64,000 nucleotides of DNA from Linnemannia hyalina (taxonomy: Eukaryota; Mortierellomycota; Mortierellomycetes; Mortierellales; Mortierellaceae): positions 2,480,001 to 2,544,000 of the forward strand of contig JAHRHY010000006.1 in the NCBI GenBank assembly GCA_019671135.1, written 5' to 3'. Below, in pieces: positions 22,805 to 32,955 of the stretch. Every line of letters begins with the position of its first letter. Positions within the stretch are counted from its first letter, which is position 1. The notes under the pieces are model-generated. The model had not been told where the DNA came from. It ran no database searches and worked only from the letters and a program-made list of their open reading frames with translations. The position numbers were made by a program, and so were the translations under genes.

Positions 22805-24999
22805 TTTAACACTCTTCCAGTTCCTGGCTCAGGTCTAGATCAGCAAGCCTTTTGTTCAAGTTGCCTTTATGATATGTTTCGTTTCATAGAGAGAGAGAGA
22901 GAGAGAGACAAAACACGGATAAAAGGGGACTATCTAATAAAACGGTTATTTTGATTCTGAAAGAGAAAAAAAAACGATCGCCATGTCTCCTTTTTATGGT
23001 AGCACTGTGTATCGTTTCCTTTCCCTTGATATTTCTTTAGATTTAGGAGGGCGTATTGACCTGGAGAAACTTGAGATTCGATTCTCTATGCTCCATGCAT
23101 TTGTTTGTTAGGAAAAAGCAAGGGCAAGGAGTAAAAGTGAAGGGCAGAGAGTAAAAGTGAAGGGCAGAGACGCAACACCAGACAAAAGGCAGACCTCGCT
23201 CCCTGGTACCAATAAACGGATGGAAGGTGGCACGCGGTTGTTTTGTTTCAGAGCGAATCCTGGGGTTGAAGAGGGCTGATGGGCTCTTGTTGGCCATGTT
23301 TCATCGTTAGACAGATCACCAGCGAATGTCGACGCGCAGGACAATTTCGGGGCGTAAAGGCGAAAAAAAAAAATATAGTGGAAGTGAAGGAGACCATGGA
23401 AGCGAAGGAGGAGGTACAAGACGTATGCAAAACGTCGGTGAGTGACTGAGTGAGTGAATAAGTGAACAAAAAACAAGCGACACCTGTTGACAACGAACAG
23501 GGTGCAGAAGGAGGTTTTTTTTTCTTTTTTCTTCCTTTTTTCTTCCTTTTTTCTTCCTTTTTTCTTTCCTTCTTTCCCGTTGTCCTTCCTTGACCTTCTA
23601 CTTTCCCACCACCACCTCCAGTAAGTAAACCCTTACCTTTTTCTGTTATTCCAACCTGCATCATCGCGGAAGTACAATATCGCTTCCAAAAGAGAACAAT
23701 CCCACAAACAAAACAGCCAAGCAGCATACAGTGATAATAAAAAGAAAAAAGGGTTGTTCTACGCTTTACCACTTGCTATATGCATTAGCACTTCTTTGTT
23801 CTTTTCTTTCTCTCCTCTTCCTCCTTCCGTTCCTTCGCCTCCCTTTTCTTTCTCTGGTCTCACCTCCCTGCACAACCACAATCTTTCCTGCCCGTTGTTT
23901 ATGTGATGGCGATGAGCGAACACGAAGAGCAAAAAAGAAGCGAGAATACGTCAACGAGGTAAAGGAAACCACTTGATCTTAGCAGTGACTTTGTCGAAGG
24001 GAGGACTAACGGTTGTTACTGTACTTATCATTCTGTGGTATGACACGCACACAGCGTACTCTACACGAATTTTCATACTCGCTTGTCATGCCACAGCTCC
24101 TTTTTCTCTCTCCTTTCCCCGGCAGCATGGATAAAGAAGAGGCAGTAAGCAAACGAAGAAAAACAGAAAAGATGAAAAAAGGAGAAGATGGATTTAACTT
24201 TACTTTGTTCTAGTTCTCGCTAAAGTGCGAGAGTCACCATTTTGTTGTATTCCGTCATGGCCAAACCTCTGGGTAAACACACTTGTCTTTATCTCCCATT
24301 GCTGTTCATCCCATCCGTCCATATCTAAATACCTCATCTAGTCCTGGTCGTCATCATTGGCATTAGAGCTCATCCTGGCCATAGCTCGTTTCTTCGTCCA
24401 CTGTTATTTGGTGAATAGGAGTGATGGGTTAAGAGTAAAGAGGCGGCTATAATCAATAGCATGGCTTAATGCCAATGCTTTGCTATGCAGTGCCCTTTCC
24501 ACCATTCTCTCCTTCCTCTTCTTCCCCCCTCCCCTCCCACTTCTTGCGATAAACCGATCTCCTCAATCGGGACGACAATCTTTTTTTTTTGAGAACATAA
24601 AAGACCTGACCCATTTCGAACAATTCTTTCTTTTTCGTTCTTCCTAATATCCCTTCCTCTTCTCCTCTCTCCTCCTCACTCCTTTCTCTCCTTTGCCCAT
24701 TGTCTTTGCCATCCTTTTACCTACCCATTACTCCTATATTCAAAGCAATCGACCCTTTTTCTTTTCATCCAACAACTACAACCGCCTCCACCTACTGGTT
24801 CATATTCTTTTCTATTATTGACAGACTGGCCGTCTTTTTTAAGGTGTGAATCAACTTTCATTCACCACGAATCAATTACGACCTCTTTCCTTTTGTCGTA
24901 CTTTCCTATCTTGACTAACCTACTCGACCTCAACAAGTAAATGTCATCTAACCCACACTTACACGTATCTATCCTGACTACACCAAAAAACAAGTAGAT
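22805..24999. other. Large intergenic region; promoter and long leader of PMA1
   Basis: About 2.2 kb without a supportable gene. It includes a GA run near 22891, a T/C run with repeated TTTTTTCTTCC units at 23517-23565, and a long pyrimidine-rich leader from about 24480 to 24960 ahead of PMA1. A short minus-strand exon-like piece at 24340-24402 (after an acceptor-like AATAACAG) ends with NANDDDQD and a stop, but no upstream exon could be joined to it. Confidence 0.5.
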
Positions 25000-27900
25000 A
25001 TGAACGAAAAAACCGAGATCCAAACAGAGGGTCAACCTCCTTACCCACCTCCAGCAGCAGTACCAACAGGAGGACCAGCAGGAGCAGCCGGAAAAGAGGG
25101 CAAAGTTGGTAACGTGGAGATTGAAGAGCAGGTCCACCATGAACATGTCGAAGAAATCTCGCCAGAACTCGAGGCCCTCCTCCAGACAGATCCACTCCAA
25201 GGCCTTTCAGACGACGAGGTAGCAAGGCGCCGTGAGACTTTTGGCAGTAATGAGTTGATCGAGAAGAAGCGCCATCCTCTCCTCAAATTCCTGGGATACT
25301 TCACCGGTGCTATTGCCTATCTTATTGAGATTGCTGTCATTTGCGCTGCCGTCGTCGGTGTAAGTCATACGTCTTCATCTTTCCTTGGCTTGCTCTTCTC
25401 ACTTTCCTTACTTGGGATTTTTTGGATGGGTTTTGTCTGCTGCTTGTTATCATTGCATTTTTCTTCTTTCCATCCTGTACCTTGCTTCCATTTTTTGTGT
25501 TTTTTGCTTCATTCTACTTTCTGAAGTCTGGAAAGCTAGCTTCTGGCTCTTCTGGGTAAGCAGGTTTTGTGCTCTCCGAGTTTTTATTCTTTCGTTTCTT
25601 GAGTATACTATCTTTCTGCTCTCCATGTCGGATGATTATATGCTTTTGATGGCATGTTATCGACAAGCCTGCTTTTACACGACGACAACTTTTTCTAAGA
25701 GCCAGACACCTCCTGGTATCTAATAGTGCGGAAAAGAGAGTTCATTTTAGAGCAATCCTGGTTGACGCGCAGGAAGGGACATGCGCGTGGAATGGTGGCA
25801 CGTGCATAAGATCGGGGTTGATCTGAGATGCTTTGGATACTGTGCTCTCGCTGCTTGGGAAGCTTTTGGTGTTATAGCAACACGACCATGTACTGAATGC
25901 ACAACCTAACGCATCCTTTTGTCTTCAATGCAAACAATAATAGGACTGGGCGGATTTTGGTATTATTCTGGCCTTACTGTTCATTAACGCGACAATCGGA
26001 TTCGTCGAGGAGGCCAAGGCCGAGTCTGCGCTGGATGCTCTCAAACAGACCCTTGCTCTCAAGACTCGCTGCTGGCGTAACGGACACTTGGTTGAGCTGG
26101 ATACTTCCGAGCTGGTTCCTGGTGATGTGATTGTCCTTCGTCTGGGAGACATTATTCCCGCTGATGGTCGTCTTCTTGGTATCGGCGCTACCGGTGAGGC
26201 CACCGAGGGTGACCTCCAGGTCGATCAGTCTGCCTTGACCGGAGAGTCCTTACCTCTGTCCAAGAACAAGGGTGCCACGGTCTACTCGTCCTCGATTGTC
26301 AAGCAAGGTCAACAGATGGCTGTCGTCACCAAGACCGGAGGCGATACATTCATCGGTCGTGCTGCTGGTCTGATGGCCGTCGCTACCGAGGAGGGTCACT
26401 TCCAAAAGATCATCAACCGTATCGGCAACTTTTTGATTCTCATTACCGTCGTCCTGGTCGTCATCATTCTCATCTACCTCTTGGTCGTCAACCGCGGCAC
26501 TCCCGAGGGTGCCTTCAAGAAGGTTCTTGAGCAGGTTCTCGTCTTGACCATTGCTGCCATTCCCGTCGGTCTTCCCACTGTCATGTCCGTCACCATGGCC
26601 ATGGGTGCCAAGGAACTCGCCCTCCGCAAGGTTATCGTCAAGCGTCTGACAGCCGTCGAAGAGATGGCTTCTGTTTCTGTTCTCTGCTCCGACAAAACCG
26701 GTACTCTGACCCTCAACGAATTGACCTTTGACGAACCCTACCTGACCAACAACTACACCTCGGAAGATATCCTCCTGTACTCGTACCTCGCGGCTGAACC
26801 CGGCGCAAACGATCCCATTGAATTCGCTGTCCGTACGGCCGCCGAGGAGCAACTCGAGATCCTTAAGAACCGTACCCACAAGCACGATGTCCCCGGCTAC
26901 AAGGTCACCTCCTTCTTGCCCTTCAACCCTTCCACTAAGATGACCCAGGCCACTGTCATGGACTTGAACTCTCGGGAATCTTTCAAGGTCGCTAAGGGTG
27001 CCCCCCAGGTTATTATCCGTCTTGTCGGCGGCGACGATGATGCCGCCCGTGCTGTCAACGCTCTTGCCAAGCGTGGTCTCCGTGCCCTCGGTGTCGCCCG
27101 TACCAAGCATGGTTCTCTCGAGGAATACGAGCTCGTTGGAATGATCTCTTTGATTGACCCCCCTCGCCCTGATTCTGGAGAGACCATCCGCCGCTGCAAT
27201 GATATGGGAGTTGATGTCAAGATGATCACCGGAGACCAGCAGATTATCGCCAAGGAGGTAGCTCACCGTCTCGGTATGGGTCGTGTCATTCTGGATGCCG
27301 GACACTTGGTCGATGCTGACAAGTCGGATGAGGAGATTACTGAGCACTGTATCCGCGCCGATGGCTTCGCTCAGGTCATTCCCGAACACAAGTACCGTGT
27401 CGTCGAACTGCTCCAGAACCGTGGTATCCTCGTCGGTATGACTGGTGATGGTGTCAACGACGCCCCCGCTCTTAAGAAGGCCAACGTCGGTATTGCTGTC
27501 CACGGATGCACGGATGCTGCCCGCTCTGCGGCCGATATAGTCTTACTCGCCCCCGGTCTGTCGACCATTGTCGATGGTTTGATGACCTCCCGTGCTATCT
27601 TCCAGCGTATGCGATCCTATGCCCTTTACCGTATTACGTCGACTGTCCACTTTTTGATGTTCTTCTTCTGCATCACCATGGCGCTCCAGTGGCACATGAA
27701 GCCCATCCTGCTGATTCTCATCTGTATCCTGAACGATGCCGCCACGCTGGTCATTTCCGTCGACAACGCCAAGATCTCGGCCCACCCCGACAAATGGAGA
27801 ATTGGTCAATTGATCTTCCTATCCATCATCCTGGGTGCCCTCTTGACCGCCCTGTCCTTTGCTCATTTCTTTATCGCAAGAGATGTCTTCAAGGTCTCGG

Positions 27901-28340
27901 AACTCCAGCTCGAGGCCATCATGTACCTCCACATCTCCTCTGCTCCTCATTTCGTCATCTTCTCGACCCGTCTCTCTGGCTTCTTTTGGGAGAACATGCC
28001 CTCGCCCATCTTCTTTATCGCAGTCATGGGCACTCAAGTCTTTGCCATGTTGATCTGTGTGTACGGAGTCATTGTCGGCGAGGCCATCGGATGGGTCTGG
28101 GGCATTGTTGTCATTGCGATTTCGCTGGCCTATTTCGTCTTTCTCGACTGTGTTAAGGTTTTCATCTTCCGTCACTGGAATTTTGAGTTCACCGCCCATG
28201 CCTGGCCTACTAAGGCTCGCAGGGAAAAGTTGGCGGCCCGCAAGATCCGTGCTATTCAACAGGAGCGTGTCTGGAACTCGATCGACCATCTTCGTCAGCT
28301 TGGACTCAAGCTCAAGGCTCTTGAGGCCATGCGCGCCTAA
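25000..28340 (+). CDS. PMA1: Plasma-membrane H+-transporting P-type ATPase (Pma1)
   Basis: Two exons, 25000-25359 and 25944-28340, join in phase to 918 residues, the normal length for fungal Pma1. P3A-ATPase motifs are all present: ALTGESLPLSK in the actuator, CSDKTGTLTLNEL with the phosphorylated Asp near residue 370, VAKGAPQVI in the nucleotide domain, and TGDGVNDAPALKKANVGIAV at the hinge. The membrane segments flanking the intron read IAVICAAVVG and DWADFGIILALLFINATIGF. The pump exports protons across the plasma membrane using ATP and drives nutrient uptake. The N-terminus is Pro/Gly/Glu-rich. The tail (SIDHLRQLGLKLKALEAM) is a likely regulatory helix. The strong codon bias and a long CT-rich leader suggest high expression. 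The 584-nt intron splits the early membrane region. Confidence 0.96.
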
Positions 28341-28789
28341 GCACATTTGGAACGATGTATTTATTTCTGTTCTTTTCTAACGCGCCTTTACCCTCTCAGT
28401 TTACATATCTACACGTTGTTTCTTCTCTTGTCTTCCATGCTGCCACCTTGTACATTTTTTGAATGCAAATATATATAACCTAATGCTGTTACCTTCGACT
28501 TTGCATGCACCATGACTTCATTTATCATGCGGTGTGCGCATCTTGTCGGTCTCCATTGCTCTGTTTCTTTTTTTTTTTTGACCCTTGGGTGGTGCAGTGC
28601 AAAAAATATCAAACATAAAGGCCGTTTTGTTACTTCGCAGGCAGGGACAAGAGGGTTGTGTCGCAAATAAAACACACATGCATAAAGAAGGTTACGATTC
28701 TCAATTTATCCATTCACATCATTCTATTTCCTTCTCCTTCATTCATTGAACTACCCATCCTCACTCCTCAACACACAAACACAAGAAAA
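28341..28789. other. PMA1 3' flank
   Basis: AT-rich 3' flank followed by a pyrimidine-rich stretch at 28695-28785 that resembles the leader of the decayed gene copy downstream. No gene seen. Confidence 0.5.
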
Positions 28790-29028
28790 AGATGTCTCTT
28801 TTCTTTTTTCGAAAACCTCAAGAACTTACAGGAAGGCGTCGACGGCAAGTCCCTCCAGGAAAAAAATATTTTCCTCAAACGACCCCGGATACATTGCAAC
28901 CCGAGAAAGACGAGAACGGCGACTGGATCGTACTATGAAAGCATGTCGAGAACATATTTGCCAATTACACCATGTACCATGATATCAAGATCCCCCCTTT
29001 CACTTTCACAAGAACCTTGCTGAGTAAA
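28790..29028 (+). pseudogene. Decayed copy of the small tandem gene family
   Basis: Fragments in all three frames match the intact paralogs at 29355 and 42512. One frame has LKNLQEGVDGKSLQE. Another has KDENGDWIVL, then an in-frame TGA where the paralogs have Trp, then KHVENIFANY and IPPFTFTRTLL. The paralog order QEG...LQE...DENGD-IVLW-VENM...IPFH-NLTE is kept, so this is one gene broken by at least two frameshifts and a nonsense change. Its 3' flank also resembles that of the copy at 29355, which points to a tandem duplication. Confidence 0.7.
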
Positions 29029-29354
29029 GTTGTACAGCAACAACTAGATAATAGGACTTTTCTCATCCTTTTTAGAATACAGAGATCGTGTTTGTTGTAC
29101 CTTCAATGAAAAAAATAATAACAATAATCATAGCTTTTCGCCCGTTGCCCACTCGCCTACCATGTACCTGAAATTCGGCTTGTGGGTCAAAATTCAAACC
29201 CCTCTCTGTCGACTTTGCGCCACAGTGTGACAACTCCGTCATTCGCTTCACACGTCCCCTTTCTCATCTCCCCCATCCTCATTCTCTCAATCACTCATTC
29301 CTTCTTCGACACAACCCTCATCACCCTCGCCCTCTCTCCTCACTCAATAAGCCC

Positions 29355-30100
29355 ATGACATATCAGCAGAAGCTCAAAGAGGAAGGAAATGGAATCAAAG
29401 ACATCCAGAAGTGGTCTTCCGGCCAGCGACTCGGATATGTCCCAACCCGAGAGGACGAAGACGGCGGCCTCATTGTGCTCTGGAAGGAAGTTGAAAACAT
29501 GTTTGTCAACTATGTCCCAAAATTCGCCACGATTGATGGCCATCCCATCCCCTTTCACTTCCACAAGAACCTCACCGAGTATGTTACGTTACATTTTGTC
29601 AACCTTTATAGGTTGTTGTTATCGTGTAGTGGTTGATTGTCAATCGAAAACAGCAAATAACCAACCTTCTGTTTTCATTGTCGTCGGATAGGAAGGAACC
29701 AAGAAGAATCTCGTATTACCCAAATAACAGGATCGAAATCCATGCCAGGTACTTGGGTTCCATCGACCCCCAAGTCCACATCCACCCCCAAATCCACACC
29801 CATGAAGTCCAACTGCATACTATGACTATGATATATCTCAGTTTATTCGCTCTAGTTGTTATCGTCCTCCGTGGCATCAGTGGTTCGTCGTCGTCGTCAA
29901 AGAGCAAGAATGAGGTCTCTCCCGCAGCTATCGAGGCCTTTAAAAGGAACGGGAACGAGACTTGCCGTTGTCAGCAACAGCAGCAGAACCAGCCTCCAAC
30001 CAACGAAAAGCCTGTCGGAAATGTTAGGGCATGTTGCACCGCTCACTGTTGCTGTCGTCATCAGCAGCAGCACAACGTGTCTGCTAGTGGAGGGAACTAG
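29355..30100 (+). CDS. Small lineage-type family protein, copy 2 (Cys/Gln-rich tail)
   Basis: Exons 29355-29578 and 29692-30100 join in phase to 210 residues. The first exon holds the family domain: QKW...RLGYVPTREDEDGGLIVLWKEVENM...IPFHFHKNLTE. It continues across the intron into KEPRRISYYP, identical in placement to the copy at 42512. The C-terminal half differs from that paralog: a hydrophobic segment (MTMIYLSLFALVVIVLRG) is followed by a Ser run, then a Gln/Cys-rich tail with CRCQ, CC and HCCCRH. It is likely membrane-anchored, with a tail that could bind metal; this is inference. I do not recognise an assigned family. The domain reminds me of recurrent hypothetical proteins of Mortierella genomes, which I cannot verify here. 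Confidence 0.65.
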
Positions 30101-31689
30101 TAAATGCATTGCTACACTTCAGTGCAAGTTGCACAGCGGCAAATAAAAAACAACGATGTCTTCATTTTTCATGGACTCGGAGATCGTGTTTCTTTTTTAG
30201 CTTCAGTGCAACAATTATTCGACCCAGTTCTTCCTCTTTCCCCGTTGCTCACCCTTCTTAGCGCGTCGCGTGTAAAAGAACAAAGCGAGATTGCTGCAAA
30301 AAGAAAAAAAAAACCCTTTGTCGACTTTTTTTGCATGACTATCAACGCGTCGCATGTGTGAGGACCGATAGAGGAATCAAGCCAAGGCGATGATGGTACC
30401 TGAATTCCAGTTTGTCAAGATGATACCATTGTGTGTGTTTGTCGTCAACATGCATATTTGTTTTGTATTCATGGGCGACGCCGGTACAAAGAAAAATGGA
30501 ATGAAAGAAGCATCGTTATGCAAATATAAACCGCGAGGGATTGTGAAATGCACCGCAACGAACGTTTCAAGACACGTTCGTTCTGTACATAAGGAGCCAT
30601 AGTCAGATTCTTCATTCTTCTCTTCATTCGCATTCTCATTCATCAATCGTTCAGTCTCATTCAACTCACCACCCTACCCTCCAACCCCCACATTCAATGT
30701 GCTTGACACAAATAAACAACTACGAGATAGAGAGAAAAGGGGTCCGTTTAGAGATCGCGAAGACGCGGAGAAAGGTGATCAGCGCACATAGTCTTCAGTT
30801 CCAATAAAGCAAAAGGAGGAGGAGAGGAAATTAACCTTCACGAGTTGCACAACTCTTTTCAAAGGCAGTAATCTGCTAATAGGACATGCCAATGCATTCC
30901 GTCATAACTCCATTTCCAACGTCCACAGCGTCAGTTACGCGGAATCCTCTGTATGTCTGTGATGAGTCCCTCTGTGGAAGGGTCTTCGGTGCGGGAATCT
31001 CTCTTGACGAGTCTTCTGCCGATAAACAGGCGGTATTAATTCATTGTCTGAAGAGTATGACGTAAGACGGGAGAGGATCCTGTGGATAGATATTGGAGTG
31101 GGTTAGGGAGGATGAAAATATGAGTGAGCGAGGGTACTTTCTGTTATCGACGACACGAGTATTATGAGTGTGTTCTTTTTTCGGATCTTGTGGCAAAAAG
31201 TGAAAAATGGGCTGCGAAGAATGGGCGAGTTTACGCGTTGTGTGGCCTGGAGGCGACGCCTAGATCGGTCGTAGTCGTCCTAGAATATTAACGAACCTGA
31301 TCTCTCTCTACTGGTCAAACGATAGAGTTGTCTTCGAGCAAAGGCCTGACTGAGCTCCATACTTTATTTTCGCTTTAAGGGCCTTAGCCAAGTCAGCACC
31401 ACAACATTCCCTCCATCGAGAGACAACGGCGGTGAACCTTGATGAACCGACAACGCAAAGCGGGATTCCTCATTCAACCTCGCTTTCTTGACTTTACAAC
31501 AAGACTGTCTTCGCTCTTTGTTTCAGGTGTGCGGCACGCAGGTGAGCAATGGTTCTGGACCTCCCCCCCCCCCCCCCCCCCCGGCTTAATAATTGTCTGC
31601 GCAGTGGAAACTGAGGCAGCACCGTAATTAATAACACATTTTTGTTTTCTTCTCTTTCAATAGTAATAACAACAGTTCAGTACAAGAAA
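30101..31689. other. Gene-poor region with transposon-like debris
   Basis: No coding reading is supported. The first 150 bases resemble the flank of the decayed copy upstream (shared GAGATCGTGTTT block near 29084 and 30180). A short open frame at 30390-30602 ends in a VSRHVRSVHKEP stretch that looks zinc-finger-like but lacks a full motif. Confidence 0.45.
31563..31582. repeat. Poly-C run (20 C)
   Basis: Twenty consecutive C on the plus strand in a gene-poor region; length is likely uncertain in any assembly. Confidence 0.9.
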
Positions 31690-31699
31690 GTTACACTAA

Positions 31700-32109
31700 C
31701 TAGACTATCGATGATATTGTTGTCTGGCCATATGACAGATCCGTCATACACTGTTTGTACGCATAAACAAGCGAGTCCCAGGCCAGTTGGGCCTCCAACG
31801 TATGCTTAGCAATTCCTATGAAAAACGAATGCAATCGATTCCATATATCCACATATGTATTACCTTTGTTGCTTCGATCACTTCTCCTGCACATATTTTG
31901 ACGTCGTCTTCTGTCGAACGGTTAAGAACGCGCTGAGCACTCTTGATCAATGCGTCGCTTAGAGCTCCTCTGTGTTGGTATTGGTATTTTCCTGGAATGA
32001 CTGCAAGAGACATTCAAAAGACAAGGCGCGACGACCCAGAAGAAAAAATCGCTTGGTCCTCGAAGACATCATTGAGGGAGGTCGAATTCATCTTGTCCGG
32101 CGAACTCAT
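31700..32109 (-). pseudogene. Degenerate orphan ORF pieces
   Basis: Minus-strand pieces look protein-like but do not join cleanly. MSSPDKMNSTSLNDVFEDQ begins at 32109. It is followed by IPGKYQYQHRGALSDALIKS up to EVIEATK and a good donor at about 31862. After an intron-like gap with a CATAG acceptor comes IAKHTLEAQLAWDSLVYAY, which reads one base out of phase. Either a frameshift has occurred or the splicing is not as I read it. No family recognised. Confidence 0.35.
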
Positions 32110-32735
32110 GATAGAGTGTTTGACCAAACGCGACGACAGGCTATTCAAAACGACCGCTCAAGGAGGTATAAAGGACAAACAATGATTAGCATGCTTGCTT
32201 GTATGTATTATGCACTGGTCAGTAATGTAAGGTGTAACAAGAAAAAAAACATGGTTTATGGTAGCGGAACCCAAGAAACTACCAGGGGATAAACCCAACC
32301 GTCGTTGGGCGCTTGGGGCGTCATAGCAGCCTCTCCACCTGTGGCTCAAACTGGCATTGCTCATTGATAGGAAGCCATGCAATGAAAGCGCGACGACTCC
32401 ACGCTAACCAGGGGATGGCTCGGTCAATACCCTACACCCATGGAGAATAGACGCATGGCCAATCCACCAAATGCAAAGCAGAACGCAACTACACATGATG
32501 AACGGACATTTGCCTTTTTCGTCTGCCAACTTTTGCCATATTTGACGTGCCTTCCTTTCTCCCTAAAGAAAAGTACTTACTTCGAATTGTAGCTTATGAG
32601 GTAGGAGAGGTGAGTATCGACGAGAAGATGGATCAAGAGATTAAAAATGGAAGAGGGAAGGATGGAATGATTGATGATAGAGGAGGGAGTGTGTGAACCT
32701 CTCTGATGCATGCAGACAAAGAGGTCGCCAATCCG

Positions 32736-32790
32736 GAAGGCGCAACGAGTACTCGCTTCGGTGACGTAATTTATGCGCTCATAATCGTCC
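32736..32790 (+). repeat. Dispersed repeat, copy A
   Basis: Begins GGAAGGCGCAACGAGTACTC and continues with CTTCGGTGACGTAATTTATG. Close copies lie at 53112-53164 and, shorter and more diverged, at 60654-60692, all in the same orientation and all in accessory blocks. Confidence 0.75.
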
Positions 32791-32955
32791 AGTGACAATG
32801 GGGTAATGCAGAATTTACCTATATTTTCTTTTTACTTCCTAAAGTTGCGAAAAGAGACCGTGAGGAAGATGCAGGTAAATAGCTTGTCTTTTGCTGTATT
32901 TATCCCTTAATCCGTAGAAGGGGATAATGTAAACTATAGTTTCTATCTATAGAGG

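Noticed and set aside
23950..24010. Minus-strand exon-like PPFDKVTAKIKWFPLPR
   Set aside because: Short, no joinable neighbour exon and no family match, although an acceptor-like TTAG precedes it.
24240..24412. Possible two-exon micro-gene MAKPL + VLVVIIGIRAHPG on the plus strand, or a minus-strand terminal exon ending NANDDDQD
   Set aside because: Each rests on one weak splice pairing, the two contradict each other by strand, and neither matches a family I know.
26250..27503. 417-codon minus-strand frame
   Set aside because: Antisense shadow of the strongly biased PMA1 coding sequence; no family features.
30390..30602. Zinc-finger-like end VSRHVRSVHKEP
   Set aside because: Only the second half of a C2H2-like pattern; the Cys pair is missing and no start or exon context supports it.
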